DNA of 64,000 bases from Bacillus paramycoides (GCF_001884235.1 NZ_MAOI01000067.1:1-64000); one strand, 5' to 3'; counted from the stretch's first letter, positions 17,984 through 26,060 are shown. Notes: generated by a model from the letters alone, not told the origin. Program-made: numbers and translations.

Positions 17984-18169
17984 ATGGGAAAACGAAAATT
18001 GTTATTTGGAATAGGGGTAATATTTTTTTCAATTGGCCTCATAGTATCAAATGTTTACTCAGATATACCATCGCCATTTCCTAAATTGCATAAAGGGATT
18101 GGTATAAGTGTTGCCATAGTTGGTCTGCTTTGTCTTATCGCATCAAATTTCTATAGAAAATCTAAATAG
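17984..18169 (+). CDS. Small two-helix membrane protein
   Basis: This 61-residue protein (MGKRKLLFGIGVIFFSIGLIV... ISVAIVGLLCLIASNFYRKSK) has two membrane helices and positively charged ends. An AGGAGGGAG ribosome site precedes the ATG. No family is recognised. It ends at a hairpin that extends into the convergent gene at 18186. Confidence 0.65.
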   Translation: MGKRKLLFGIGVIFFSIGLIVSNVYSDIPSPFPKLHKGIGISVAIVGLLCLIASNFYRKSK

Positions 18170-18173
18170 ACAT

Positions 18174-18217
18174 AAAAAAGGACAGTTACTCTTTTTCAGA
18201 GGAACTGTCCTTTTTAA
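18174..18217. terminator. Bidirectional terminator
   Basis: AAAAAGGACAGTT pairs perfectly with AACTGTCCTTTTT. The right arm lies within the last codons of the convergent minus-strand gene. Confidence 0.75.
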
Positions 18218-18443
18218 ATAACTTGTTCCATAGCTTGGCGATACTCCATATAATTACGATTGCAATGGAGGCAATAATTGACCAAGTGATAGATGCAATT
18301 TCAAGTGCCATGTTAGGAAGGAACGTAAGAATGGATAATACTTTATGAAACAACCATTCTATTATATGAAAACTTATTTGTAATAGAATGACGGTCCCGA
18401 GTGTGATCCATGTTAAGATTTGTTTTCCTTTTTCTTTCCACAT
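18186..18443 (-). CDS. Small membrane protein of unknown function
   Basis: This 85-residue protein has a basic start (MWKEKGKQ), two hydrophobic stretches with Trp-rich borders, and a charged tail (KKDSSSEKE). The ATG at 18443 lies 6 nt after GAGGTG. A GTG nine bases earlier is part of that site. It is 15 nt downstream of the SMR genes on the same strand and may be their cotranscribed third gene. No family is recognised. Confidence 0.6.
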   Translation of the reverse strand: MWKEKGKQILTWITLGTVILLQISFHIIEWLFHKVLSILTFLPNMALEIASITWSIIASIAIVIIWSIAKLWNKLFKKDSSSEKE

Positions 18444-18458
18444 GACATTCACCTCACG

Positions 18459-18773
18459 TTAGCTTAATAGTTTTAAGCCAACAGCGCCGCATAGAATGCA
18501 GCTTAAGAAGGCAAGACGGCGCCAATCCGCTGATTCACGGAAAATAAGAATACCGAGAAGTGCACTTCCGGCAGTTCCGATTCCAGTCCAAATTGCGTAA
18601 GCAGTTCCCATCGGTAACGTGTTCATCGCAAGGGATAAGAAGAAGAAGCTTACGCCGAAGTTAGCGATTAAAATAATTTTTGGTGCCCAGCCTTTCTTTT
18701 CAGTGGCTACTTTCATAAAGAGTACACCAATAATTTCGCAAATACCAGCTAGAATTAAAAATACCCAAGCCAT
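18459..18773 (-). CDS. Small multidrug resistance (SMR) efflux subunit, YkkD-like
   Basis: This 104-residue four-helix SMR transporter starts MAWVFLILAGICEIIG. The conserved membrane-embedded Glu is residue 13, and the MGTAYAIWTGIGTAGSA signature is in helix 3. It forms a pair with the upstream SMR gene, with one nucleotide between the two, as in YkkC-YkkD, which act as a heterodimer. Substrates could be cationic drugs or guanidinium-like compounds and cannot be read from the sequence. Confidence 0.85.
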   Translation of the reverse strand: MAWVFLILAGICEIIGVLFMKVATEKKGWAPKIILIANFGVSFFFLSLAMNTLPMGTAYAIWTGIGTAGSALLGILIFRESADWRRLAFLSCILCGAVGLKLLS

Positions 18774-18774
18774 T

Positions 18775-19107
18775 TTATGCAGCCTCCTTCGCTTCTTTTT
18801 CTTCTGTTACTCGTTTTAAACCGATTACTCCGAAGAAGATTAAACCGATTAATAATACTTTTACGATAGAGAAAGGTTCTCCGAAAACAAAAATCTCTGT
18901 AAGAACGATTCCGCCAGCGCCAATCCCTGTAAAGACTGCGTACACAGTACCGACAGGTAAATCTTTGTAAGCTCTAAATAGTAGTACGAAACTAATTGCG
19001 ATTAATAAAGCGACACCAGCCCACTCAAGTGGTGCCTCCGCGTGTTTTAGTCCAATCACCCAAAAGATTTCAATAATACCAGCTATGATTACATAAATCC
19101 ATGCCAT
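18775..19107 (-). CDS. Small multidrug resistance (SMR) efflux subunit, YkkC-like
   Basis: This 110-residue SMR protein starts MAWIYVIIAGIIEIFWVIGLK. Glu13 is in helix 1, and PVGTVYAVFTGIGAGG is in helix 3. A charged tail (TEEKEAKEAA) extends past helix 4. It is the first gene of the SMR pair. A copy of the 16-bp operator found before tetR lies at 19123, just upstream of the ribosome site, so it is probably induced when TetR releases. Confidence 0.85.
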   Translation of the reverse strand: MAWIYVIIAGIIEIFWVIGLKHAEAPLEWAGVALLIAISFVLLFRAYKDLPVGTVYAVFTGIGAGGIVLTEIFVFGEPFSIVKVLLIGLIFFGVIGLKRVTEEKEAKEAA

Positions 19108-19122
19108 ATGTTATTTCTCCTT

Positions 19123-19138
19123 CCTACCAGTCGTTAGG
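19123..19138. promoter_or_regulatory. Probable TetR operator before the SMR pair
   Basis: CCTACCAGTCGTTAGG is an imperfect palindrome that differs at only two central bases from the sequence at 19767 upstream of the tetR gene. It lies 15 bp upstream of the first SMR start codon. Confidence 0.7.
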
Positions 19139-19178
19139 TAAAGGGCTTAAAAACGACGCATTGCAAAGGAGCAATCCG

Positions 19179-19754
19179 TCAGTTTGAAAGTCCGCGCCAA
19201 AATACTTTCCAAGAGGCGTTCAAACGTGTCTCAAAGCGATTTAAACCTGCGTATAATAGTTCGACCATAAGGCCGTCTAGTAAGCATAGATAAGCTTCTA
19301 AGGCGTCTTTTACTTCAATGTTATGCAGTTCCCCTTGGTCATTTGCACGTTTAAATACAGGATATAAAAGTTTTCTAACGTTTTCGATGTGTGTATTCGC
19401 CTTATCGATAATTTGTTCGCGAAATGCATCAGGCGGAAAATACGAAGTTCGTAACCAAAACATTGATTCTTCACTTTCACCAAATCGTTTTGCATATCCT
19501 TTTAACAAACTTACGAGCAGTTCTTCTGTAGATGACATTGAAAACTTTTCAATATCGCCTGTGAAGCTCTGTACATCTTTTTGAAGAGCAGCCTCTAAAC
19601 ATGTAAAGTACAACTCCTCTTTTCCTTTAAAGTGTGCGTAAATCGATGGTTTTTTAATCCCAACTTCTTGAGCAATATTTGCTAATGAAGTTCCTTCGTA
19701 GCCGTAGCGTGCGAAATGAGAAAGTGCTATAGCTTTAATGCGGTTTGCTGTCAT
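19179..19754 (-). CDS. TetR/AcrR-family repressor of the SMR pair
   Basis: This 191-residue regulator has an N-terminal HTH (residues about 5-50: RIKAIALSHFARYGYEGTSLANIAQEVGIKKPSIYAHF) and a helical ligand-binding remainder. The ATG at 19754 is spaced correctly from AGGGG. The ATG six bases earlier touches the ribosome site. The shared operator before itself and before the SMR genes predicts autoregulation and control of efflux. The ligand is unknown. Confidence 0.85.
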   Translation of the reverse strand: MTANRIKAIALSHFARYGYEGTSLANIAQEVGIKKPSIYAHFKGKEELYFTCLEAALQKDVQSFTGDIEKFSMSSTEELLVSLLKGYAKRFGESEESMFWLRTSYFPPDAFREQIIDKANTHIENVRKLLYPVFKRANDQGELHNIEVKDALEAYLCLLDGLMVELLYAGLNRFETRLNASWKVFWRGLSN

Positions 19755-19766
19755 TTTCATCCCCTA

Positions 19767-19782
19767 CCTACCGTTCGTTAGG
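19767..19782. promoter_or_regulatory. Probable TetR operator before tetR
   Basis: CCTACCGTTCGTTAGG, within the wider palindrome ACCTA...TAGGT, lies 12 bp upstream of the start codon. It repeats the site at 19123 with 14 of 16 identical bases. Confidence 0.7.
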
Positions 19783-19825
19783 TTAATTATATGAGATGAA
19801 AATTATAAAGTCAATGGGGAAACGT

Positions 19826-19860
19826 TGAAAAAAAGAGCACTATAGTTAGCACTCTTTTTT
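19826..19860 (-). terminator. Terminator of the LacI-family gene
   Basis: AAAAAGAG and CTCTTTTT can pair, with A-run and T-run flanks, immediately after the stop codon of the gene ending at 19860. The interior is only weakly paired. Confidence 0.5.
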
Positions 19861-20837
19861 TAGACCGTTTTTCGCTCAATTAAATGGAATGAAAGTTCTT
19901 CTGAGCTTCCGATAATTTGTTCGTCTTGCATCTGCTTATGGAATAAAGAAAAAGCACGTGATCCCATCGTGAGGCCGGGATGCTCAATAGTTGTAATTTC
20001 TAATGCTTTTGAAATTTCATGATTATCGAATCCAAGGATAGCGAGGTCCTCAGGGACGCGAATGCCATGTTTTTTTGCTTCTGTTAATAAACCAGCAGCT
20101 ACTTGATCATTCGCTGTGAAAATAGCAGTTGGACGATTTGTCATATTTAAAATGCGTTGAAGTATTTTTGCCCCGTCCTGCATCGTATAACATTGATGAA
20201 AAATCCAATCGGGTTGTACTATTTTTCCTTCGTGACGAAGAGTATCGGCGAAAGCTTTTTCACGCTCAATTGAATTAACACTTGTTTTTCTTGCTAAACA
20301 AATGCCGATTTTTTCATGACCCTTACTTAGTAAATAGGAAGTACCGAGACGAAATCCTTCATAATGATCTACATAGACAGATGAAATGAGGGGATGTTTC
20401 ATTTTTTCACATGAAATAATAGGAGCGAATTTTGCGAACGGCTCAATTTGTTCCCATGAACTCGTTCGAGAGCAAATAATCATCCCGTCGAATTGTTTCA
20501 TTTTCATCATTTCAAGAACGCGAATTTCTTCAATACTATCGTAATTCGTTTGGCACAAATTAATATGATATCCAGCTAATAATGCTTCGTTTCCGATTCC
20601 TTCAATAATGGTGCTAAAATACGGGAGATTAATGAAAGGTAGCATAACGCCAATTGTATATGTTTTACCTCTTATTAAATGGACTGCATTAATATTTTTT
20701 GCATAGTTCAATTCTTCAACTGCATCTAGAACACGCTTACGTTTTTCTTCTTTTACGTAAGGATGATTATTAAGGACACGGGAAACCGTTGATATGGATA
20801 CACCAGCAGTTTTTGCAATTTGTTTTATATTGGCCAT
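19860..20837 (-). CDS. LacI-family transcriptional regulator
   Basis: This 325-residue repressor has an N-terminal HTH (MANIKQIAKTAGVSISTVSRVLNNHPYV) with the hinge helix following, then a periplasmic-binding-protein-like sugar-sensing domain (GVMLPFINLPYFSTII, TAIFTANDQVAAGLL, LAILGFDNHEISKAL). The ATG at 20837 has an AGAGGTG site. An ATG three codons earlier is less well placed. A perfect 14-bp palindrome 60 bp upstream is a likely operator for autoregulation. No sugar gene lies beside it, so the effector is unknown. Confidence 0.85.
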   Translation of the reverse strand: MANIKQIAKTAGVSISTVSRVLNNHPYVKEEKRKRVLDAVEELNYAKNINAVHLIRGKTYTIGVMLPFINLPYFSTIIEGIGNEALLAGYHINLCQTNYDSIEEIRVLEMMKMKQFDGMIICSRTSSWEQIEPFAKFAPIISCEKMKHPLISSVYVDHYEGFRLGTSYLLSKGHEKIGICLARKTSVNSIEREKAFADTLRHEGKIVQPDWIFHQCYTMQDGAKILQRILNMTNRPTAIFTANDQVAAGLLTEAKKHGIRVPEDLAILGFDNHEISKALEITTIEHPGLTMGSRAFSLFHKQMQDEQIIGSSEELSFHLIERKTV

Positions 20838-20895
20838 ATGTATCACCTCTTTATTTATTATAAGGGAAAATAATAAGAATGAAAAAATCTTGACC

Positions 20896-20909
20896 TGAAA
20901 AGCTTTTCA
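20896..20909. promoter_or_regulatory. Perfect palindromic operator near the LacI-family gene
   Basis: TGAAAAGCTTTTCA is a 14-bp perfect palindrome of the LacI-operator type. Its centre is GC rather than the CG of cre sites. It lies 59 bp upstream of the regulator's start codon, and a TTGACC sequence abuts it on the plus strand. Confidence 0.55.
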
Positions 20910-21128
20910 CAATCTATGTTATAAATATGACTTCCGTTATTCGCGTAACCTTTTTATTTGGGCGTAAGAGTGGCGAGGTCATTTTTGTATGTCCACAAAG
21001 AATTTTTGTCAAAATGTGTGAGAATAACTTGGAAAGTTTTCAAAGGAGGAGTTTGATTGTAAAGCGAATATGAAGAGAATATAAACGCTTCGTTCGTTAA
21101 GAGAGCGATATGAAAGGGCGGAAACAAA

Positions 21129-21689
21129 TTGAAAAAAGGAATCATTTGTTTCGTGTTTTCTAGTGTATTACTTAGCTCATGTTCATTTCAGCAAACGATG
21201 CAAGAAGAAAAAACATTTGTGGGAACAACAGGAGGGGCTATGGATCGTGTTACTGATCCTATTCCGCTAAAAGAGCTTCCGACATATTTTCCGGCGAAGT
21301 TTAAGGTTCCAACGTTTTTACCTTATGACATTACGAGTGATGTGATGGGGGAGGTAAGAACGATGGGAAAGAAGAATGCTGTCGTAACGATTAAATATAA
21401 GCAACAAGAGAAAGGAAGGCACGACTATATAGAATTAACAGTGGCAAACTTTTCTTACAGTTTTCCATACCTCGTAGAAGAGAATCGATTTCAAGAACAA
21501 ATGAGGTTGAATAATGGAGCACCTGCTTATTTTAAAAATAAGGATGATTACGAACGAGGAGACGAATTTGCTACGCTTATATGGAAAGAGAAGGGAATTG
21601 AATATCAGCTATTATATCGTAATATAGATGAGAAAGATGAAGATGTGATCAAACAGAATCTACTGTACATTGCGAACAATATGGAATAA
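21129..21689 (+). CDS. Putative lipoprotein of unknown function
   Basis: This 186-residue protein has a signal peptide and lipobox (MKKGIICFVFSSVLLSSC), so it should be lipid-anchored at residue 18. The mature part is mixed alpha/beta and charged, without cysteines or a motif I recognise. Its general design resembles DUF4367-like Bacillus lipoproteins. It starts at TTG (21129) behind GGGCGG. An ATG at 21110 is out of frame. It is monocistronic, with a bidirectional terminator after it. Confidence 0.75.
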   Translation: MKKGIICFVFSSVLLSSCSFQQTMQEEKTFVGTTGGAMDRVTDPIPLKELPTYFPAKFKVPTFLPYDITSDVMGEVRTMGKKNAVVTIKYKQQEKGRHDYIELTVANFSYSFPYLVEENRFQEQMRLNNGAPAYFKNKDDYERGDEFATLIWKEKGIEYQLLYRNIDEKDEDVIKQNLLYIANNME

Positions 21690-21723
21690 AAAAACTAGCT
21701 GAATGATACAGCTAGTTTTTTGT
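21687..21723. terminator. Bidirectional terminator
   Basis: AAAAAACTAGCTG pairs with CAGCTAGTTTTTT around GAATGATA, between the lipoprotein gene and convergent yqhL. Confidence 0.85.
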
Positions 21724-21726
21724 ATG

Positions 21727-22110
21727 TTATTTCTTTTTAATTTTGCCTGTCCAAGATTTAAATCCACCTTGTAATTGGTAGAAATCTTTGTAGCCTTGTT
21801 TTTTTAAGTATTGTGCTGCACGACCTGTACGGAATCCGCTTTGGCAATATAAATAAACAGGTTGATCTTGGCGAAGTTCTTTGTAGCGAAGGCGAATTTG
21901 TGATAATGGAATGTTACGCGCGCCTAAAATATGTCCCGCGTTAAATTCATCCGCTTCGCGAATATCGATAAGCTGTGCTTTACGGTAGCCAGCGCGAAAT
22001 TCTTCTTCTGAAAGTGTTTTAATTAATTTTTTCTGATAGAAATACATCCATACAGTGTAGCCGATGAATGCTACAATTGCGACCAGTATAATAATCAAGT
22101 TTGTTGACAC
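21727..22110 (-). CDS. yqhL: Membrane-anchored rhodanese-like protein YqhL
   Basis: This 127-residue protein has an N-terminal membrane helix (residues 4-24) and a rhodanese domain (LIDIREADEFNAGHILGARNIPLSQI) with the active-site Cys89 in YCQSGFRTGRAA. It is probably a sulfur transferase or a redox-linked protein facing the cytoplasm. The start is GTG, with a GGGAGCG site. It is next to and divergent from lipM, the same neighbour as in B. subtilis. Confidence 0.85.
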   Translation of the reverse strand: MSTNLIIILVAIVAFIGYTVWMYFYQKKLIKTLSEEEFRAGYRKAQLIDIREADEFNAGHILGARNIPLSQIRLRYKELRQDQPVYLYCQSGFRTGRAAQYLKKQGYKDFYQLQGGFKSWTGKIKKK

Positions 22111-22280
22111 GATTCTATCGCTCCCTTTTTTCTTATCCTACTTTCAATATTATAATGACCATATGTATTTATGCAACAGATTCATTTGTATATAAGAAGA
22201 AATTTCGTATTCTTTCACAAATTTTGTCGAATTTGGTAGACTAGAGAATGTGAAAAATAATTGGTTATATGAGGTGCAGG

Positions 22281-23117
22281 ATGGGAAAAGAAAAATGGTG
22301 TTATATTAACTCTGGTCAATGTTCACCGGCATTTAATATGGCGTTAGATGAATGTTTATTAAATTGGCAAAGTGAAAAGAAAATGCCACCAACAATTCGT
22401 TTTTATGAATGGGAAGTACCAACATTAACAGTTGGGTATTTCCAGCGTGTTGAAAAAGATATAAATATGGATGTAGTTAACGAAAAGAAATATGGATTCG
22501 TTCGTCGTCAAACAGGCGGCAGGGGTGTACTACATGACAAAGAATTAACGTACAGTGTTATTGTGTCTGAAGATCATCCGAATATGCCAAAAACAGTTAC
22601 AGAAGCATATCGCGTTATTTCGCAAGGCTTATTAGACGGGTTTAAGGCATTAGGATTAGAAGCGTATTATGCAGTTCCGAAAACAGAAGCGGATCGTGAA
22701 AATTTGAAAAATCCGCGTTCAGGAGTATGTTTTGATGCACCGTCTTGGTATGAAATTGTAGTTGAAGGAAGAAAAATCGCAGGTAGTGCTCAAACACGTC
22801 AAAAAGGTGTTATCTTACAACACGGTTCTATTCCGTTAGAAATTGATTTAGATGAGTTATACGACCTATTTTTATTCCCAAATGAGCGAGTGAAAGAGCG
22901 CATGAAGAACATGTTTTCTTCTAAAGCGGTAGCGATTAACGAATTAACAGATCGTACATTTACGATTGAACAGTTAATTAAAGCGTTTGAAGCTGGATTT
23001 GAAAAAGGATTAGATGTAGAGCTTGTACCGTATGAACTAACAGAAGAACAACTTCATGAAGTTCAAACTTTAGCAAAAGAGAAGTACGAAAGTAATGATT
23101 GGAATTATAAAAAATAA
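22281..23117 (+). CDS. lipM: Octanoyl-ACP:GcvH octanoyltransferase
   Basis: This 278-residue enzyme of the biotin/lipoate protein ligase fold transfers octanoate from acyl carrier protein to GcvH, the first step of lipoate synthesis in Bacillus. The catalytic Cys150 (SGVCFDAP) and Lys165 (GRKIAGSAQ) are present, as is the [12 protein letters not shown] motif. The ATG at 22281 gives the known length. An ATG at 22269 overlaps the GAGGTG site. The lipoyl group made here is needed by the glycine cleavage and bkd enzymes also in this window. Confidence 0.93.
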   Translation: MGKEKWCYINSGQCSPAFNMALDECLLNWQSEKKMPPTIRFYEWEVPTLTVGYFQRVEKDINMDVVNEKKYGFVRRQTGGRGVLHDKELTYSVIVSEDHPNMPKTVTEAYRVISQGLLDGFKALGLEAYYAVPKTEADRENLKNPRSGVCFDAPSWYEIVVEGRKIAGSAQTRQKGVILQHGSIPLEIDLDELYDLFLFPNERVKERMKNMFSSKAVAINELTDRTFTIEQLIKAFEAGFEKGLDVELVPYELTEEQLHEVQTLAKEKYESNDWNYKK

Positions 23118-23150
23118 GGAGATGGCGACCGCCATCTCCTTATTTTCATA
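23110..23150. terminator. Bidirectional terminator
   Basis: AATAAGGAGATGGC pairs perfectly with GCCATCTCCTTATT around GACC. It lies between lipM and the convergent gene at 23146. Confidence 0.85.
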
Positions 23151-23988
23151 GTAAATTAAGTACTTTTTCTACTTTGATTCCTTTATCTTGTAAAGAACGA
23201 AGGCGGTTTACAACGTCCATAATTTCTTTATCGAATGTAACGCTAATACCTTGGTTTTGTAGTTCTTCTTTTAATCCTTCAATAGAATCATCTATGTCGA
23301 TGCCAAGCTCGTAATCTTGACAAACTTCAATTGTCTTTTTCACGAGTTTCACATAATTTTCTTGTAGTTTTGAATTTGTTTCAGTCAAAGCAGGTTGCTT
23401 CGGTTTTGCAGGAGTAACCGGCGCTGTCTCTTGCTTTGTAACTGGAGTAGATACTACTTTTTTCACAGGTGCTGGAGTAGATAGTTCTACAGCCGCTTCT
23501 ACACTTACTGGCTTCGGTGTTGGTACCGGAGTAGGTTTAGGCTCTGCAGCAGGTGTTTCTACACGCATAACAGGCTTTGGAGCAGGTGTAACTGCTTTTG
23601 GAGCTTCTACAACCACTTCTTTTTTCGGAGTAGCTTCTACAACTGTTTCTTCTTGCTCAGCAGCTTCTTTATTTTCTTTGCTCCACATAACGCGTTCAAT
23701 TTCTAGAGAAACATTGTTTTTGTTCATCGCTGTTAATGTAACTTTACCAACTTCAGCGTTCCCAGTGAAATCAACAATTTTATAAATGACACTCTTGTTC
23801 CAATCCACGTTTCCGCTCAAAAATAATTCTTCGTTACATTTCGGCGTTAAGCCCTCGATTTTAATTTCTGCGTTTACACCGTTTTCACTATATACCATAA
23901 TTAGCGAAGCATTTACATCTTCGTCTGCTAACATTAGTTCACGTACCATTTTGCCGGTGCGTACTTGCGTTTTCTTCTTAACTGACAT
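23146..23988 (-). CDS. Two-domain protein with long Pro/Ala/Val linker, unknown function
   Basis: This 280-residue protein has no signal peptide or membrane helix. Residues 1-105 look like a beta-rich domain. Residues about 110-205 are a low-complexity linker of Pro, Ala, Val, Lys, Thr and Glu with repeated TPAP/KPTP units. Residues 206-280 look helical (KLQENYVKLVKKTIEVCQDY... EVLNLL-type end). I do not recognise either domain. The ATG at 23988 has a GAGAGGAG site. The gene is monocistronic. An extended linker between two compact domains suggests an adaptor or a spore/envelope component, which is speculation. Confidence 0.7.
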   Translation of the reverse strand: MSVKKKTQVRTGKMVRELMLADEDVNASLIMVYSENGVNAEIKIEGLTPKCNEELFLSGNVDWNKSVIYKIVDFTGNAEVGKVTLTAMNKNNVSLEIERVMWSKENKEAAEQEETVVEATPKKEVVVEAPKAVTPAPKPVMRVETPAAEPKPTPVPTPKPVSVEAAVELSTPAPVKKVVSTPVTKQETAPVTPAKPKQPALTETNSKLQENYVKLVKKTIEVCQDYELGIDIDDSIEGLKEELQNQGISVTFDKEIMDVVNRLRSLQDKGIKVEKVLNLL

Positions 23989-24258
23989 CAAATTTCTCCT
24001 CTCAAAAATTCAGTAATAATAAAAAAATCGTATAACGAAAAATAATTGCTCACGAAGATTTATGATACCGATAATAAAAGCATCACGTCAACAATTAACT
24101 TTAATTATTTTGCATTTTTCTTATTTTCTTTATGAAATTTTTCAATTTGTAAAATTAGACAAAAGAAAAGCAGCCTTTTTAAGGGCTGTTAAAACGTGGG
24201 AAACTTTAGTGTGTGTTTATTTTTCATTGCTTTTCATAACTAACGAGAGAAGGTAATT

Positions 24259-24663
24259 ATGAAACCATTTATGCCAAAGCTCGGTTATTTTGAACCAGGA
24301 ACATCACCATTTGAAGAACGCATTGAGGCTGCTCGTAAAGTAGCAGGGGCTGGTTATCCAATTAGCTTTATTGTTGCACCAATTTATATGCATGAAGGGT
24401 GGAAAGAAGGATACCGTGAATTGTTTGAACGATTATACAATGCGTTGAAAGACATGAAGATACCAAATTTAACGTTCGAATTAATTCGACATCGCTATAC
24501 AAAACCGGCAAAAAAAGTCATTCAAGAGCGTTTTCCAAATACGAAGCTTGAAATGGATGAAGAGAAGCGGAAATATAAATGCGGACGATACGGTATTGGG
24601 AAATATGTATATAAAAAAGATGATGCAGAAGTATTGGAAGGAACAATAAGAGGTTATATATGA
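24259..24663 (+). pseudogene. splB: Spore photoproduct lyase remnant (internal deletion plus 3' frameshift)
   Basis: This 134-residue frame begins MKPFMPKLGYFEP, like the N terminus of SplB, and then continues directly with GTSPFEERIEAARKVAGAGYP..., which matches the SplB region starting near residue 210. About 200 residues, including the radical-SAM CxxxCxxC motif, are absent. At the other end the family's C terminus (YFPDAEIQYFT) is in another frame from 24659, after a one-base shift in a TATATAT tract, so the frame stops early at 24663. Full SplB is about 342 residues. It cannot repair spore photoproduct. A ribosome site (AGAGAAGG) is still present. Confidence 0.8.
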
Positions 24664-24736
24664 GTATTTTCCTGATGCAGAAATTCAATATTTTACATAT
24701 GGGGAATCTGTATTCTTTTTTGTTTTACGTATTTAG

Positions 24737-25259
<523 letters not shown>

Positions 25260-25261
<2 letters not shown>

Positions 25262-25290
25262 GGGGAACGTGTGGCGTTTCCTTTTTTATT
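25260..25290 (+). terminator. Terminator of mntR
   Basis: AAGGGGAACG pairs with CGTTTCCTTT around TGTGG, and a T-run follows. It overlaps the stop codon. Confidence 0.75.
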
Positions 25291-25314
25291 TAAATCGAAA
25301 AGGGCGGGAAAATA

Positions 25315-25962
25315 ATGAAAGCAATTATTTTTGATTTTGATGGATTAATTGTGGACACTGAAACAATATGGTTTCACTCTTTCAGAGATGCTGTTCGTGA
25401 ATACGGTGGAGAGTTACCCTTAGAAGAATTTGCAAAATGTATTGGAACGACAGATGAAGTGCTTTATGCATATTTAAAAGAGCAATTAAAAGAAAAATTT
25501 AACGAGCATGCATTAAAGGAAAAAGTAACAACTTTACATAAAGAGAAAATGAAAATACCAAAAGCACGTGACGGGGTAAAAGAATATTTAGAAGAAGCGA
25601 GAGAACTTGGGTTGAAAATCGCATTAGCCTCTAGTTCCTCTAAAGAGTGGGTTGTTCGTTTTTTAGAAGAGCTACAGATTAGAGAGTATTTTGAAGTGAT
25701 TAAAACGAGAGAAGATGTCGAGAAGGTAAAACCAGATCCAGCTCTTTATAGGATTGCGATAGAAGAATTAGGAATTGAACTGTCAGAAGCTGTTGTATTT
25801 GAAGATTCATTAAATGGATTGAAAGCAGCGATTGCAGCCGGATTAAAATGTGTCATCGTGCCTAATGATGTGACAAGAAATTTACAATTTGAAAACCATC
25901 ACCTTCGTATCGAAAGTATGAAAGAAAAAAGTTTGAAAGAAGTGCTGCAACATATAAAGTGA
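25315..25962 (+). CDS. HAD-superfamily phosphatase/phosphomutase (YhcW-like)
   Basis: This 215-residue HAD hydrolase belongs to the beta-phosphoglucomutase-like subgroup. Motif I DFDGLIVDTE (residues 7-16) carries the nucleophile and acid/base Asp pair, ASSSS is motif II, KPDP holds the motif III lysine, and VVFEDSLNGLKAA is motif IV. A four-helix cap lies between residues 17 and 80. It resembles Bacillus YhcW. The substrate is a small phosphorylated metabolite that cannot be fixed from sequence. Its stop codon coincides with the end of a bcr1-like repeat. Confidence 0.85.
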   Translation: MKAIIFDFDGLIVDTETIWFHSFRDAVREYGGELPLEEFAKCIGTTDEVLYAYLKEQLKEKFNEHALKEKVTTLHKEKMKIPKARDGVKEYLEEARELGLKIALASSSSKEWVVRFLEELQIREYFEVIKTREDVEKVKPDPALYRIAIEELGIELSEAVVFEDSLNGLKAAIAAGLKCVIVPNDVTRNLQFENHHLRIESMKEKSLKEVLQHIK

Positions 25963-26000
25963 AACTTTAATCAGTGGGGGTCTCATCCCCACTGATTATA
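25954..26000 (-). repeat. Partial bcr1-like repeat (3' terminal hairpin end)
   Basis: ATAAAGTGAAACT followed by a 12-bp hairpin (TAATCAGTGGGG with its complement) matches, in inverted orientation, the 3' end of the complete element at 30342-30498. Only this terminal piece is recognisable. It starts over the stop codon of the HAD gene and probably serves as its terminator. Confidence 0.65.
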
Positions 26001-26017
26001 AGCCACACTAATCGTGA

Positions 26018-26060
26018 AAAAAAGACCGTATTTCCTAAAAGGAAGCACGGTCTTTCTTTT
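26018..26060. terminator. Terminator of yqhP
   Basis: AAAGACCGT pairs with ACGGTCTTT, with an inner TTTCC/GGAAG pairing, flanked by A- and T-runs. It lies at the 3' end of the minus-strand yqhP gene. Confidence 0.75.
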
